Source of the DNA: Aphelenchoides besseyi
Taxonomy: Eukaryota; Nematoda; Chromadorea; Rhabditida; Aphelenchoididae
Reading direction: 5' to 3'
Length of the DNA: 64,000 bases
Assembly (NCBI GenBank): GCA_024699855.1
Contig: JAMPIQ010000001.1
Location: 10,478,001 to 10,542,000 of the forward strand
The notes beneath the pieces are model-generated. The model saw only the letters and a program-made list of their open reading frames with translations, had not been told where the DNA came from and ran no database searches. This document shows positions 11,996 to 23,716 of the stretch, piece after piece (position 1 is the first letter of the stretch; every line of letters starts with the position of its first letter). The position numbers were made by a program, and so were the translations under genes.

Positions 11996-13731
11996 ATGCT
12001 TAGCCATAAGTCCATTGTTTACCTTCTTGCCGTTCTCGTGGGTTTCGCTGTAAGTTCATTGATTATTTTAAGATTGTTAATGATCTCGAGTTGCAGTTAG
12101 CCGGTAAATCGAAAGGTGGTTCGGGCGGCGGCCAATTCATGACCGCACCGCAATGTAAATGCAAAGACATTGCCGATTGTGCTCATGATCTACTTGAAAA
12201 GACGAACAAATGCAAAACAAGGTAATCGATTGAAAGGCTGTGGTTGATCGAAAAAAAACGTTTTCAGTTCACAATGCGAACCATTCATCAAAAAGATTGG
12301 CAATTCGGGTAAAATTCGTGCTTGCTTGGACAAAGAACAGAAAGAAATGGAGAAATTGGAGAAGTGTGTTGAGAAGAAGGTTGGTCCCGTTGGATGTACG
12401 AACGATGAGCATCCCAAGAATCTGACCATTCCGATGATGCCACAGATGAGTGAAGCGGAAATGCAAGCACAGATGGCTCAACAACCACAGGTTGGCAATC
12501 ATTGCTTCGATCAGTTCAATTCGCTTCTTTTAGCAGCCCGGTCAAGCACCAGCTGAGGTTTGTCGATCGGTCACTCTTCCTCTCTAACCATCTCCTTTTA
12601 CAGATGGGCCAATATCTGATGTGTGTGGATCAGTGTGCAATGCAAGCGTTGGAAAAGGAATCGAAGGGACATCATCGACAGCGCCGTTCGTCCATGAATT
12701 GTGCTAATAAACTTCGGTCAGTCCCCGTGTGTAAAACCCTCACGCAAATGCAGTACAAAAATTCCGCCGATCGAATGGAATTGACGTTGAAGTTTCGTAC
12801 CGGCGAGCAATCAAACAGCGACGCTAGTTCCCACGAATTCCCGTATCTGAAGTCCCCAAGCGCTGATCCAAAGTTTCCGCTTTTGTCGGATAAGCAGATT
12901 CGAAACACTCTCGCGGTTTCTGATGACCACGATTCGGATCCGTTTTTCGGTCGCGCTAAACCGCCATTCATATTCAAACACAAAAAGAAAAAGTCGCGTG
13001 GTCGACATCGCCACGGACATCGCGACAAGTCACATCGTGGTCATCAAAACGCTCAGACGATTTTGATGCCTTCACATGGTCCCGCTATTTCTTACAATCC
13101 TCACTATGACGATGAGGACGATCACGGTCATCATATCTATTCGGTCGGTCATTCGCATCGGCATCCCGCTTCTCCTCATCTTCTTCCACAAGCCTCTCAA
13201 TAATCCCAACGTAATCCCTATTTGTTGCTCATGGGTAAATGATCCCGTTTTTCAAACATCAACTGACTCTTCTCGCTGCTCGATGATGGAAACTGAGCCA
13301 TCAGCTGCACGCTCTTCTTTCTACATGCACGCACCTGACCGATGATTTGACAGTCCCGAAAAACCATTGTGATCTCAATTCTCAATACCTCTGATCGTGT
13401 AATCTTGCCATTCTTCCTTGTTAATCTCTTACCTTCATTTCTTCTCTTCATTTTGTTGGCATCAAAAACGGCTGACTGATGGATGTGCTGTAAACTTTTC
13501 GTGGGGGGCGCGCTAAACGGTAAACACAGAACCCGCTCAATTGCCTTCGTTTGATAGATCCTTCAAATAAATTCAACGAATTTCAGTTGTGCCTTGGCTC
13601 CACCCGATCAGAAGACACAGTCGGCCTTCGAACAATGCGAACGAGAGTTGGGACTGGAGCCTCAAAAGCGTTTCAAAGCCTCGTGCGAGTGCTTGAAAGG
13701 AGCTGGTGTCAAGATTGAATGTCCGAAATAG
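11996..13731 (+). CDS. secreted cysteine-rich protein (Cys-tail isoform)
   Basis: Function not recognised. The ATG at 11996 follows TTTTCAG by six bases, a likely trans-splice site, and gives a signal peptide (MLSHKSIVYLLAVLVGFALA). Exons: 11996-12049, 12097-12221, 12268-12490, 12534-12557, 12604-12716, 13587-13731, all in phase. The mature protein has many cysteines in short-spaced pairs (CKCKDIADC, CVDQC, CECLKGAG, IECPK at the end), a lysine/glutamate-rich helix (KEQKEMEKLEKCVEKK) and a Met/Gln/Pro-rich linker (MPQMSEAEMQAQMAQQ). The basic stretch RQRR could be a proprotein-convertase site. AATAAA lies at 13915. The 870-base last intron contains an in-frame alternative tail (see next entry). 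Probably an extracellular nematode-specific protein. Confidence 0.75.
12717..13203 (+). CDS. alternative His-rich C-terminal extension of the cysteine-rich protein
   Basis: If the donor at 12717 (GTCAGT, weak) is not used, translation continues in frame for about 161 codons to the TAA at 13201. The tail is not random: it has a lysine/histidine block (HKKKKSRGRHRHGHRDK), an acidic/His block (DDEDDHGHHIYSVGHSHRHP), and no stop in a region where stops occur often in other frames. It would replace the last cysteine-rich exon. A His-rich tail of this sort could bind zinc or copper, which is inference only. Whether this is intron retention or a composite exon needs transcript data. Confidence 0.5.
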
Positions 13732-14172
13732 GCGTCTAAATTCCAATTTACCTAGTAATCTATCGTTGTAAATCCTAAGCTTATTCCCCTCTCCGAACGA
13801 CTGTAATCATCCAGTTAGTCGTACAATGTCAACAGCTTTTAGATATAACAGTTTTAGACTTTTTGTTGTTTTTTGTTGTTCTGTTGAAGTTGTGCACCGA
13901 TTTTGATTCTTTCGAATAAACACAACCGACAAAGTAAACATGTACATGTTGTCTCTTTCGTTATTGGACGGCAAATTTTGCCAATTACCGAAAGCCGATG
14001 AAGAGAGCGGGATATAAAATGAACGGCTGTCACGAGCTCAAAAACTGTAAACTGAGATCTTTGGCTCTCGACATCGCAGATCGTTGGCCCATCCAACTTT
14101 GCCGAACATTCGAAACGTATCGTCGAATAGACAACCAACAACTTCTGTTCTCTCCAAGTATTCTCCACAACC
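13732..14172. other. 3' flank and promoter
   Basis: Holds the 3' untranslated region of the preceding gene (AATAAA at 13915-13920) and the upstream region of the next small gene. No other gene seen. Confidence 0.5.
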
Positions 14173-14484
14173 ATGCAGTACATTCACGCCGCCGATCGCA
14201 GCAACGAAACCGAATTGATTGCAATGGAGAGCGTGAATCCGCTAGAAGGCTACTTGTACATTCCGTTCGTTGTGTTCGTCTTTGGTACCCCCGCACTATT
14301 CATCGGTTTGTTGTGTTATATTCAACAGCGCAATCGTCGTCTTCAACAGCAATCAACCGAGCGGAAACCGGTGAGAAGAACGTTAACGTAAGTCGTGAAG
14401 GCCGAGAAAGTCAACTCGATTTTCAGTCCCGCTGCTCATCACCATACGACAATTCGTTCCAATCGACCGCCCGTAATCGTCTAA
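14173..14484 (+). CDS. small single-pass membrane protein
   Basis: Function not recognised. A two-exon gene of about 90 residues. The first 27 residues contain an N-x-T glycosylation site (NETE), then a single transmembrane helix (LYIPFVVFVFGTPALFIGLL), then a basic/glutamine-rich tail (QQRNRRLQQQ). The best donor is GTAAGT at about 14388, which joins to TTTTCAG and ends at the TAA at 14482. Another donor, GTGAGA, at about 14371 would join the same acceptor in another frame and end at 14502 with an Arg/Ser tail. Both remain open, so two isoforms are possible. AATAAA at 14544-14549. Topology is probably N-out, C-in, because the basic residues follow the helix. Confidence 0.55.
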
Positions 14485-14777
14485 GACGTCGAAGCCAATA
14501 ATATTCCTATTCAATCTAATCGTCTTGTACATTTTTGCGGACAAATAAACTGCAGTTTTTTTTGCTTGATCAACACATCCAATGGTTAGCTCTTCAAACC
14601 ATTCGTTTCATTGAATCGACGGCGAATTGCGTGTATGGCGAACGGATTCGAGACTGTGCGTGAACGTTCCGACCGTTTTCGGTCGCCTGTTTACACTCAA
14701 GCCCGAAGGCAGAGAAGTGAGTGCCGAATTTTGCGTCCACACTCGGTCTCCCTTCTTTTTTCCTTCCACCGGACTGA

Positions 14778-15241
14778 ATGAACAGTTCTTCCCGCGCTCA
14801 ACCTCCATGCCGTCGGCCTCAATTCCTACAGGCCAAAAGTCTGTGGGCCAACGGCACGTCCGTCGGTTTTATTTCGACGGCTCTTGTGCGGAGTTTTTCG
14901 TCGTATTCGGAGACCGCTTTTGGTCAAAGTCGAGAACTGTATGGCAGCGACAGTTCGCGCCTTTTCATCGGATCGCCAAGCCAACGATGTGATCGTTGCT
15001 TACGAGTGGAATTGCTTTCCTTCAACCAAGTCAGTACTACGATCCCACTTATCAGTGCGATTATTTGAATTTTGATAATCGACGGGTTTTGTGTTTATTT
15101 CTATACTCGTTTAGCCGTTGCATGTTCGAATAATCGTGAGTAGAAGTCATGACCGGCTCTACGTCGCTCATTATCCACCCCAACTACTCGGTCGGTTGGC
15201 ATTTGCGGCCGGTGGACTTTTGCGTGTTCGTCCTCATTAAA
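14778..15241 (+). CDS. possible small gene, exon structure unsure
   Basis: Not recognised. A frame starting with ATG at 14778 runs through a serine-rich stretch (RSFSSYSETAFGQ, then SPSQRCDRCLR). A downstream exon (YYDPTYQCDYLNFDNRR), spliced over a 29-base or longer intron, and a last exon (PLHVRIIV to the TAA at 15239) give a phase-consistent reading. Codon choice resembles neighbouring genes. All three forward frames are open over 14825-14990, so the true frame is not certain. An alternative start at 14635 splices into another frame that contains the peptide VGQRHVRR, discussed in the findings. Confidence 0.3.
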
Positions 15242-17440
15242 CAGAAAAAAACGGTCGATTCGAGCTCCTCGTTTTTAAGGACAAAGAAAACGTCAGGTTT
15301 TCGATCAACAAGCTCGGTTGTCTGAAGATCTTCAGTGACTGAGCTTCTCAACTGCAAACAACAATCACGGCGCTTCTGTCTTTACGTCGTATAGTTTCGT
15401 ACCGTAATTATGCTAATGCGACGGGAGTCTTTTAATGAGCAGTATCGAATAGTGGTGGTTGCATGTCGCATGAATGGAAAGTGCCGTTGGGGTGGGGACC
15501 GCTTTGTACGAGAAGCCCGTGGAGCAACGAAACGCTCGCGCAATACTTTTTCTTCATTAGCCTTCGCTTTTGTAATCACTTCTGAAGGCCTCGGTCGGCG
15601 CGCTTTTCGGTCCCGGATATACGATGACAAGAATGAAAGATTTGTTCTGAAGGAGTGTGCGCACATCAAAAGTTCCGGTTCCGTGAGTTCGGTTCATTTT
15701 GTCGCGGGAATTCCACTCGTCGTCTAATCAATTGGTTTCAGCGGCCTCCACTCCGATGGCCAGTCATTCATATCAAACACGCTCGGCGGGTCAACGGCAC
15801 GTTCCCTGTTACTCGAAGGTAAGTGATCTTCCAATTCGTGTGTCTGATCAAAACGGTCAGGCGGAAACCAATCGATTCCTTCACCCACCAACGTCTGTCA
15901 ATTCGATTGTGATATCCGCTCGGTAATGACAAAAAAATTGACTGCGGATGGATCGAAAACTTGTTCCTCTTCTTTTTTATCTTCTTCTCGTTAACAAAAC
16001 CGCCGACTTTGTTTTCGAAGAGAATGACGGCGGATCGGAGAGATTGTGCGATCGTTTGTGAACTTCATCAGCGATGGCGGACGGTCGGCAAGTCGATCAG
16101 CACGTTCCTACAATTTGGGAGAGTTATTGGATGGTGGTGTAAAAGAGTTCAGTTGTAAAGCCCCTTTTTTCTTCGATGTCAACTTGGGGTGGATAACCCA
16201 ACGATTCCGAAGACCTGTTGCTTCGGGGGGAAGCTTGTAATCTCGCGGAAATCGGCGATCTTCGAGAGGCAGCAGTCGAGAATCGCTAAACGATTACGAT
16301 CTGTCTTCAGTTGTGAAGATAAAAAACGCGCAACACAGTTTTTTGCATAGTCACCGAAATCCGCGAAAGTAATCAGTTTTTGTGAAGAGAGAACGGTCGG
16401 AGCGCAAAAACCAGACGTCGCTGATTGCAATCAACCGAAATTGTTTATGTCGTTAAACTTCCCAACACCGCGGGCACGATGCCAATTGATCGCGGAAAAG
16501 TACAAATCCTCGAGTTCCGGCTTTCGTAACATCAATTCCAAAAACGACTAATTGGACACATTCATTTAGTATCTCACCGTGGCCGACAGTCCCACTGTTT
16601 ACAATACTCAGCTAATTGGGCGCCCGAAATCGTCCAAATGCTCAAATTCCGAAGGTTTTGCGAACCTTAGCTCTCAAGATTCCCTTTCCCCGTAATGAAT
16701 AGTGGTGTTGGTTAGAGTTCTAAACCTATTTAAATCCTGTTATCAAGCATTAGTGTTGTTGAAAGCGCCGTTTTTAATTATTTAGAGTTGTAACATTGAT
16801 ATTCGGAGCATAGCCCAACACGAGGCTTTGCAGCCACACGGACTGTAATTTTGCGGCCATCTGCTCGCCAGAGGCGCCGTTTCCGCTCAACTGCGCCGAT
16901 TGCCGTTGGCATACAGAGAACTCGCGCACTCGAAATGGTTTTGGCCCACAGACTTTGCGGTCTTTTGTGCGCGAGTTAGCATGGAAACTATTTTCGATCG
17001 GGAAAAGAATAATCATTTAAACCTCTTCATTCATGGGGCTTCAATGGCACGTTTTGATCGTCTTTTGCACCGATTACGGAGAGGACTGTCTTGGGGCGGA
17101 TGATCGGTCACTGAGGATGTCGAATGGCGCTTAAACCCGCGAGATTTTAGTTTTAAAATCGACGACACTTACCGTAGTTATCAACGATTACACACGGCAC
17201 GGAATTTGCGAATTGATCTTCTTTTCGTTGACCATCTGCTGAAGCTGATCAACGCTAATGAGTTTGTTGACCTAGCAAAACACAAATTCCGCAGCTTCTT
17301 ATCCGCTCAAATTGTGTTCTCAATGACGATTATTTCTTTATTAACAAATTGAATTTGCGAGTTTAAGTGCCGCAGCTTTTGCTGTTTTAGCTCGAAGACG
17401 ATTCCCCACTCTACTGGATACTCAGGTCCTTTGTTTTCAG
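15242..17440. other. 2.2 kb 5' region of the zinc-finger gene
   Basis: No complete gene resolved. It contains a candidate alternative first exon at 15756-15818 and several short GC-rich open frames on both strands. It probably holds promoters and long 5' introns of the zinc-finger gene. Confidence 0.4.
15756..15818 (+). CDS. candidate first coding exon of the zinc-finger gene
   Basis: An ATG 14 bases after TTTCAG opens a 21-codon exon (MASHSYQTRSAGQRHVPCYS plus K) ending at a strong GTAAGT donor in phase 0. The exon at 17441 starts in phase 0, so the two could join over a 1.6 kb intron. The peptide GQRHV recurs near 14850 and, as PQRHV, at 17570 within the shared exon. A second possible downstream exon (15861 on) does not fit the phase. 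Confidence 0.3.
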
Positions 17441-20400
17441 ACAAAAAGTCGACTGACAATAACCGAAACAACTCGTCCCACCACTTTAACTACGCGGCTT
17501 TCCAATCGCTCCGTTTCGTCCGCAAGCGGTCGGAACTCCCGATCCACGAAACCGATGGCCACACTACGAGTGCCCCAACGGCACGTAATCGTAACCCCGC
17601 AAAACCCCAACGGCTCAACAACTCGACCACGACCCTTCAGTACCTCGCCAACACCGTTGCTTGCCCCCAACGTTCGTGTTGCGCCAACACGTTGGTCGAA
17701 GCCGGCAACCATGGTGTTGTCCGTCTCGTCGTTACCGGAAATCAAACGGTCGGGCGGTGGATGCGAAAGCACAAAATCAACGAAGATAATCACCAAGAAC
17801 GAATCCACGGACGATAAGGTCGCCATTTCGCCAAAATCCGACGCTCCGCCCCACCAACCGACGGACATCGACGGCGGTGGATTTCAGTCGATGGAAACCG
17901 ACGGCGCGCAGTTTGTTGCTGAAACGGCGGTTGATTGTCCGTTGGGTCGTGAGTCAGCAGCTGTCGAGACCAAAGGCGTGGCCACCACGACCGTCGATCC
18001 AATGGAACAGCTGCCAATAAGCAGCGATCGGAACGAAACTTCGGATCGGCAAGTTTTCACTTTCGCTTCTTTACCGCACTTTTGTTTTTCCCTTTCGATT
18101 TATTTACACGAACATTGTGCACAGAGTGAAGGCCCAGTGATTTGTTTATTCCGTTTCCTGTCGGCTGATCGCATCTAAACTGACGAGCGCTGATATGGAG
18201 CAAAGAGTATTGTACAATCTGTAGGGGGAGGCCATTAAATCGATGATTCATCGGCAAAATGGGTTGTGGCACGTAACGCGTATTGTCGTGAATGAGTGGA
18301 GTTTTGCGGTAGAAACGGCGCTTCGTTGTGTTTTGTTCGTGGCAATCACTTTTCCTCCACGACTTTTCAGATGCGCAGCAAATGGTTCCCCGTCTTTCGG
18401 CTCGTAACTTGTTTTCGCTTTTTTCGTTCGAAATTTATGGCCGCGATGTGAAATCGATATTGTAAAAAGTGATTAGTTTTCTGTGTCGTGAGATTCGTGT
18501 CCCTCGATTGCACTTCACTTCTCGACCTTCCATCCGATTGGCCCGTGAACTGACCGTTTCGTCGATTTCAGTGGTGGACCGAAACGTTCGGCCGAAGGCG
18601 TGGAGTCGATTCAGCCGCCCGAGAAACGTTCACGTTCCGAAACAGTGACCAGCGAAGAGGAGGAAGAGGAGGAGGGCGAAGAGAACTCAAGAAACAAAAA
18701 CGAATTGGAAGAAGACGGTCAGCCGGCAGTCGAGTCGAAGGACGGCAAATTCAACTGCTCCATTTGCCAACGCGATTTCCAGTCTGCTCGAATGTTACAA
18801 CAACACAACCAGAACATACACACGGACAAGCACTTTGTGTGCGAAATTTGCTCCAAAGCCTTTCGGTTCCGCTCGAATTTGGCTGAACATCGATCAGTTC
18901 ACACCGCTCTTAAGGTTAGTCACTTTGAAATAGAGCCGTTTAATTTCCGCTGTTTCAGCCATTCGTCTGCAAGTACTGTGGCAAATCGTCCCGACTCAAA
19001 GGTAATTGTGTGAGCGCGGAGACCAACTGCTCGCTTTTCATTTTCGCCGACCATACGGCCAGTTGCTGCTACAGGTTTCGGAGGCTGATCGATCGAAATT
19101 CGTTTGTGATAAGTGAAAGGATTCAGCGACCTTGATTTCGCACAGTCGGTGGTCGGAGAGCAGTGAAATTCCGCGCGTGTTTGTGATCAGCGAGAGATCA
19201 GGAGTTATGAGAGCTCTACACCAAAAAAACCACCGGATGAAATCCCGACGCTTATCAGATCGTCTTTTGTAGGTCGACGACACGAATTCGCGTTTGAATC
19301 GACTTAATTTCGGGGTCAATTGACACACTGAAAACTGTAAAGCTGATTTTCACTCTCGAACATCACAAACCAAAAGCAAACCGCTTTGCGATCCGCTTTC
19401 TTTTGCTTTCCGATTTGTCTAATTGAATTTTGCAGGTAATTTGACCAAACACATCTTGAAACACCACAAAACCGAGCAACTGGATTACATCGGGACGGAC
19501 GACATCATTATCAAGAAGGGAAAGAAGTCGGTGAAGGATCCAGCTGCAATCGATTTTCTGGAAAAGTCGATGATTGTTCTGAACACTGGCGCTCAAACGA
19601 CAACCTCCAACGGACAGATCTATCCGAACAGTTCGCATCCCTATCAACGCCAACAGACTCCATCGTCTCGACACTCGACTTCGAATATGAGTGCCGCGTC
19701 GGATGGCTCGGCAACGCCGTTAAACGGCAAATTGGGTCCGATTATGAACGATCGTTGCTTTTTGATGTCTTTGGGTTTGGATGCCGGCTCGTTGGATTTG
19801 AAGGCGGAATCGAGCGAATCGGACTCATCAGTTGTTGGAAGTAAGTTTTCGGGGATCCTCCCATCAATCGCCTTTCTTTTTGACTGTAAAGTTGCGGGCA
19901 GTAAAACGGCCAGATTGATTGGTTTGCGTGGGCAGACAGTAAACGGCACACATCTGTTTCGGGACAAAATTTCGAGACTCTCGCATCGATCTTTCGAGAC
20001 AGTGAAAAACGGTCGCACTGGCCGCTGCAGCGGATCGAATGGGCCAAAAAGTCCACGGAGAGGGGATCAATGGAGCGGACTTGTCAAAAAAACTGTCGCT
20101 CCGAAATGCCAATCGGCCCCCAAAAAGTTTTATGGGTTGTAAAAGGCCCGTTGAGTAACAACAGTCGGGGGACCGACAGAAATAAACAATTTTCGCTTCA
20201 GGTCTGAACACGACAAACGATCAACTCTTGGAGAAATGCAATTTGTTAATGGAAGCAGAAGACGGCGATCAGAATGTGCAATTCGCCAACACGACCACCG
20301 ACGAAATGGACGATAGCGGCGAGGATGCGGACCACGTGATTACGTTGGACCGCGATCCCTCGACAACTCCACCGCCAACAACCACTGCGTCGTCGGTTTT

Positions 20401-21046
20401 GGCTTCGGCCGCAACCGCATTCATCAACTCCTTCTCGCAGCCGGCATCCACTTCCACGAAGTCGATTGCCGCGACGTTGAACGCGTTGAGTGCCGCCAAT
20501 CAGAGTCGCATTGAGGAGTTCGCAGCCGCCCAAAAGGGCCGTGCATCTGGCACAACGTGTCCCGAGTGCGGTAAACACGTGCGTAAACGTGAGTTTTTGG
20601 AACAATGAGACGAAATGATTCTTAATTTCAGCACGCGATCTGATCACTCATTTGGCCACAATCCACGGCATCGCACCGTCCGCTCAACAGCAATTGAACG
20701 GTTCGGATGGAGCGGAAATCAACGTCTCCAACTCCGTTCAATCGGATTTGCGACAAATTTTGCAGTTAGTTTTAGAGATGAAAGGCTCCGTGGATCAGAA
20801 TCGCAAAATCGAGCAGGTGAGCGAAAGAACTGCGGCCAAAAAAACTGACCAGTTTGCTTTCAGTTGGTCTCCAATGTCGACAGTCGAATGACTCGTTTGG
20901 AGAAGCAAATGGAAATGACGTTGAATTCGATCTACACCCTCGTTCAACTGCAGACTGCGACCAACTCACAGCTCACACGTTTCCGCGACGATGCTCTCGA
21001 TCAGTTGAAAACAATTCTACAGAACTCGACTTCTAATTCGCATTAA
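17441..21046 (+). CDS. C2H2 zinc-finger transcription factor
   Basis: Nuclear DNA-binding protein, target unknown. Seven exons sum to 718 codons with the stop: 17441-18048, 18572-18914, 18959-19001, 19436-19840, 20202-20588, 20632-20816, 20864-21046. The first starts in phase 0 behind TTTTCAG, so a further 5' coding exon is implied unless translation begins at the internal ATG 17555. A low-complexity Ser/Thr/Pro region and a basic patch (PEKRSRSE) with an acidic run precede three adjacent fingers: CSICQRDFQ, CEICSKAFRFRSNL with HRSVH, and CKYCGKSSRLKGNL with HILKHH. A distant fourth finger is CPECGKHVRKPRDL with HLATIH. A C-terminal coiled coil (LEKQMEMTLNSIYTLVQLQ) suggests dimerisation. AATAAA at 21121. 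Confidence 0.88.
18049..18571 (+). other. GC-AG intron of the zinc-finger gene
   Basis: The only junction that keeps the frame between the 17441 exon and the 18572 exon uses a GCAAGT donor (18049) and a TTTCAG acceptor. The exon ends in phase 2 and the next begins with the third codon base. No GT donor in the right phase lies nearby. GCAAGT is the usual strong form of GC donors. Confidence 0.6.
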
Positions 21047-21208
21047 AGTTCCGTCTTTCTCTCTAAACTTGTTTTCTATTTATCACTCTAAACGCTTTAG
21101 TTTTTCCTCCCGATTTTGCTAATAAAACATTTCATTTTCCATAATTTACAATCGGGAAATCGTACGGTAAAATTGAATTGTGGCTTTTGAGCACCGAAAA
21201 CACAGAGA

Positions 21209-22186
21209 TCATTTCGACACGTTTTGTGAGTTCAAAATCGTTGTGACTGCACTTAGAAGATCGTCAGCAATCAAATCGGGCTTAACGTAGTGATCCTCCC
21301 ATTCGGATCGCCATTTTCCGGTTCGCACTTGAACGGCACGAATTCCATGCTCTTGAGCTCCAGCCACGTCCGAAGCAATGTCGTCACCTATCATCACCTA
21401 AACATTCGTATGGGCTTGGAGTTAGAAGAGCACTTCAAATTTGATTCAAAAAACCCACTACTTCAGCGGCCGTCAATCCCAGGCTCTCGACGGCGTGCAT
21501 GAAATACGACTTCTGAGGTTTGCCAATGATCACGTGCTCACAATCACTGGCATAGACCAGCGCTTTGGCAAACCCGCCGAGATCCATGACCGGACCGTCC
21601 ACTCGCTGATAAAAACGTCCGCATCCCAACGACACCAGCAGCGGTCGTTCGGAATTCAGAAGAACACGGAAAGCGGCGTTCATGTTTTCGTAGTTGAAAT
21701 TGTTCTCCGCATCCCCGACCACCACGCAGTTCGGATTCTGTCGATCGCACGATGCAAAATCATCGACGATTCCTAAAAGTGCAGAGTTGAAAGAAGTGGA
21801 TCTCAATCTTCAAAACCACAGCTCTCGACTTCATACCAACCACTCACCTTTGTGGACCAGCAGGTGCGGTCGCAGTTTCTGTTTGTTCACATACGCCGCA
21901 GCAACGGGCGCCGGAGTGAACAGATCTTCCAACCTGATGTCGAAGCCCAAACGCTGCAACTTCTCCAACAGTTTTGCGGGCGTCGAAGTGGACTCGTTGC
22001 TGACGAATCGCACTTTGCTTTCCGCGTACAATCTGAAGCAAAAAATGAAAACGAAGCGAATCCCCAAAACCTTTTCACCGCCTCCACGGATCCACCGATG
22101 ACCTGACCACCGCTGGGGCCCGAATTGTACAGAACGCCGGTGATGTCCAACAAGAAACCTTTGACTTGACCGCCCGGCAACGTCAT
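21209..22186 (-). CDS. LHPP: LHPP-like HAD phosphatase
   Basis: Soluble HAD-family phosphatase of the phospholysine/phosphohistidine/inorganic pyrophosphate phosphatase type. The nucleophile loop is FLLDITGVLYNSG (first Asp of DxxG), as in vertebrate LHPP, followed by GGSVEAVKRL, VRFVSNEST (motif II), GFDIRLEDLFTPAP, NPNCVVVGDAENNF and the C-terminal MIGDDIASDVAGAQ (motif III aspartates) with VRTGKW. The tract NPNCVV followed by F-x-Y-x-N-M-N is characteristic of LHPP and distinguishes it from HDHD2. Four exons with short introns; the ATG at 22186 follows a short 5' leader. It starts 166 bases from RCC1L on the other strand, so the two share one promoter region. Confidence 0.92.
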
Positions 22187-22351
22187 CGCGACGCAAAAAA
22201 GAAACTTTCGGGGACGAGAAAATCGGTTTTTGTTTCCGCGTTCATCTGCGACCAGAAACTCGAAAACTGCGAAAGAGAACAGAAAAATCAAAAGCCAATT
22301 CTTTTAGCCGCGAATGTTCACGACGTTGATGCCAAAAATCGTTTGCCAAAA

Positions 22352-23716
22352 ATGCGGCTTTTGACTCCGCTTCGACGTCTGCGCGCTCGACGTTTTGCGT
22401 CGACGCAACGCGATTTGGATGTTCGGGAAATCGAAGCCGAGAAGCCGAAACAACTTCGGGACTACGCGTCGGCGAAGGCGAATTGCGCGGTTTTTGGCAT
22501 CGGATTAACGAAAAGCGGCGCGTTGGCGATTCCGTCGATGGTACGAAGCGCAGTTTCCGCTGACGCGCTTTTGCGTCCGACGCGAATCACGATGTTGAAC
22601 ACGAAACGAATTCGGAAAGTGGCTGCCGGTTTCGGCTTCTCGCTCTTCGCCTCCGACTTCAAACTCTACGGTGCGGGACTCAACAATCACCATCAACTCG
22701 GCGGTCCATTGGGGTATGTGATGCCTTTTATTCTCTTTATCGTTCGTCTTCTAGAAGCCACGAAAACTATTTCGCTCACGCACATCCAATCGAACTGCCG
22801 GGGAAACCGAAGATTTTGAGTATTTCGGCCGGACGTCTACATTCGCTGATTGGAACTGCCGATGGAATCTACGCGTTTGGTGACAACGCTCATGGACAGT
22901 GCGGTTTAAATCCCAAACATCATCCTACGGTTGGATTCTCATCTTCGTATCTTCTGCCGCGAATCCCACTACCCAGTGGTTGTCGACAAGTTCACTGCTC
23001 TTTGGATTCGTCGTTTGTGCTCACAGAAACGGGTGAACTGTACGCTTTCGGACTGAGTACGGACGGCCAGTTGGGGACTGGATGTTCGGACATCGATTGG
23101 CAGCCACGAAGAGTGCCGATTGACGAAGAAGTGAAATTTGTTGGTGGATCTTCGGATACGCTGTTAGCCGTCACATATTCAGGTTTCTGATCATCTTGTC
23201 TCTATCTTATTGGATTGTTTAGGAAACTTGTACATTTGGGGACAAGTCGAGTATCAACAGATGGCCGAGTTCAGCGACGAAGTTCACTTGCGACTACCGA
23301 CTTTGGTGGACTTTGATTTTGATTCTCAGCCGATTTGTTCTGCCGCAACCACCGGAACCTCGTGCATCGTTTCCACACAATCCGGTCGTGTCTTCACATG
23401 GGGATCAATGTTTCTGGGCTCCGGACCAACCATCCGCAAGTCCAGTCGACCGATTGCTCTCTCGTCGAATTTGTTCTGCGACTCCAGCGGTCGAAACGGA
23501 AACGTCAAACGCGTTTTCGCGGGACTCTCCACCGTTGCCGCACTCAATCATGCCAACCATCTCTTCACTTGGGGCGCCAATCGGCACGGATCGTTGGGTT
23601 TGGGTCACGATCGGGATCAGCTCTTTCCGTTCCAAGTTTTCCTCACAACCGACGTCAAAACCGTCGCGTTGGGCCCCGATCATACGCTCATTTTGTCCTC
23701 CACTTATTACAATTGA
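22352..23716 (+). CDS. RCC1L: RCC1-like mitochondrial protein (RCC1L)
   Basis: Seven-bladed propeller protein of the WBSCR16/RCC1L type, which in animals supports mitochondrial ribosome assembly. Exons 22352-22713, 22755-23182 and 23223-23716 give 427 residues. The N-terminus is a clear mitochondrial presequence (MRLLTPLRRLRARRFASTQ). RCC1 repeats are seen as GAGLNNHHQLG, SAGRLHSLIGTADGIYAFGD, VLTETGELYAFGLSTDGQLG, NLYIWGQVE, VFTWGSMFLG, and LFTWGANRHGSLGLGHD with GPDHTLIL at the end. The opening CAVFGIGLTKSGALAIPS is typical of RCC1L and not of nuclear RCC1. AATAAA overlaps the region directly after the stop. A TTTTAG lies about 40 bases before the ATG. Confidence 0.9.

Noticed and set aside
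15410..15727. 105-codon open frame and its reverse-strand counterpart
   Set aside because: All strands are open here because of base composition; codon choice unlike the neighbours and no domain.
16774..17016. ATG-initiated minus-strand frame upstream of the zinc-finger gene
   Set aside because: 80 residues without domain, signal peptide or splice signals, overlapped by a plus-strand frame of similar length.
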